A stretch of DNA of 6,922 nt from Leptospira sp. (lineage in GTDB: Bacteria > Spirochaetota > Leptospiria > Leptospirales > Leptospiraceae): positions 1 through 6,922 of the forward strand of contig JAIOQL010000404.1 of assembly GCA_021413405.1 (NCBI GenBank). The letters run 5' to 3'. The notes under the pieces are model-generated. The model ran no database searches. It had not been told where the DNA came from and was given only the letters and a program-made list of their open reading frames with translations. Made by a program: the position numbers and the translations under genes. Positions 6,814 through 6,922 of this stretch are shown piece after piece (position 1 is the first letter of the stretch; each line of letters begins with the position of its first letter).

Positions 6814-6922
6814 ATTATTCTCCAAAATTGTTATTAAAGCCCTGTAATTTGGTTTAAAGCTTTCGTTGTGGACAGTATTTTTACTACTTCATCAAAAATA
6901 AAGTGAATTATCACAGGTTTAA
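6814..6922 (-). other. Upstream region of the lysine-rich gene
   Basis: The remaining 109 bases are AT-rich, with no gene seen on either strand. Minus-strand TTCACT (6908-6903) and TAAAAA (6884-6879), 18 bases apart, are a four-of-six plus four-of-six promoter match, too weak to call. No operator or riboswitch is evident. Confidence 0.4.
6820..6823 (-). promoter_or_regulatory. Ribosome binding site deciding the start of the lysine-rich gene
   Basis: On the minus strand GGAG (6823-6820) is followed by a 6-base spacer and ATG at 6813-6811. This is the best Shine-Dalgarno site in the window. It rules against the in-frame TTG at 6825-6823, whose last base is the first G of this site. Confidence 0.85.

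Overview
The window is dominated by one two-gene operon on the + strand encoding glutamate synthase (GOGAT). gltB (346-4917, large/alpha subunit) is followed by gltD (4910-6349, small/beta subunit), and the two genes overlap by 8 bases. Together they convert glutamine plus 2-oxoglutarate into two glutamates, using electrons from NAD(P)H. With glutamine synthetase, which is not in the window, this is the GS-GOGAT route of ammonium assimilation. Both subunits look complete and catalytically intact.

Layout. 1-345 is an AT-rich region upstream of gltB with no supported gene. It holds a terminator-like palindrome near the left edge, two smaller palindromes, a weak candidate promoter and the gltB ribosome binding site. 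346-6349 is gltBD. 6350-6489 is a convergent intergenic gap with a strong hairpin terminator that best serves the minus-strand gene. 6490-6813 (minus) is a small gene for an exported, extremely lysine-rich, low-complexity protein of unknown function. 6814-6922 is the leader of that gene and contains its clear Shine-Dalgarno site.

Organism. The DNA leans AT-rich. Shine-Dalgarno sites, operon structure and a Sec-type signal peptide ending in V-Y-A point to a bacterium, probably diderm. The GltD sequence belongs to the subgroup shared by Bacillus-type and eukaryotic NADH-GOGAT rather than the enterobacterial subgroup. The general look of GltB would fit a Leptospira-like spirochaete, but that is an impression and no marker in the window settles it.

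I see no mobile element, CRISPR array, RNA gene or defence system, and no convincing new multi-gene system. The items most worth a second look are the charge-segregated lysine-rich secreted protein, a perfect 21-base palindrome laid over the FMN-binding motif of gltB, a canonical G-quadruplex-type motif in the gltB coding strand, and the coenzyme-site signature of GltD.
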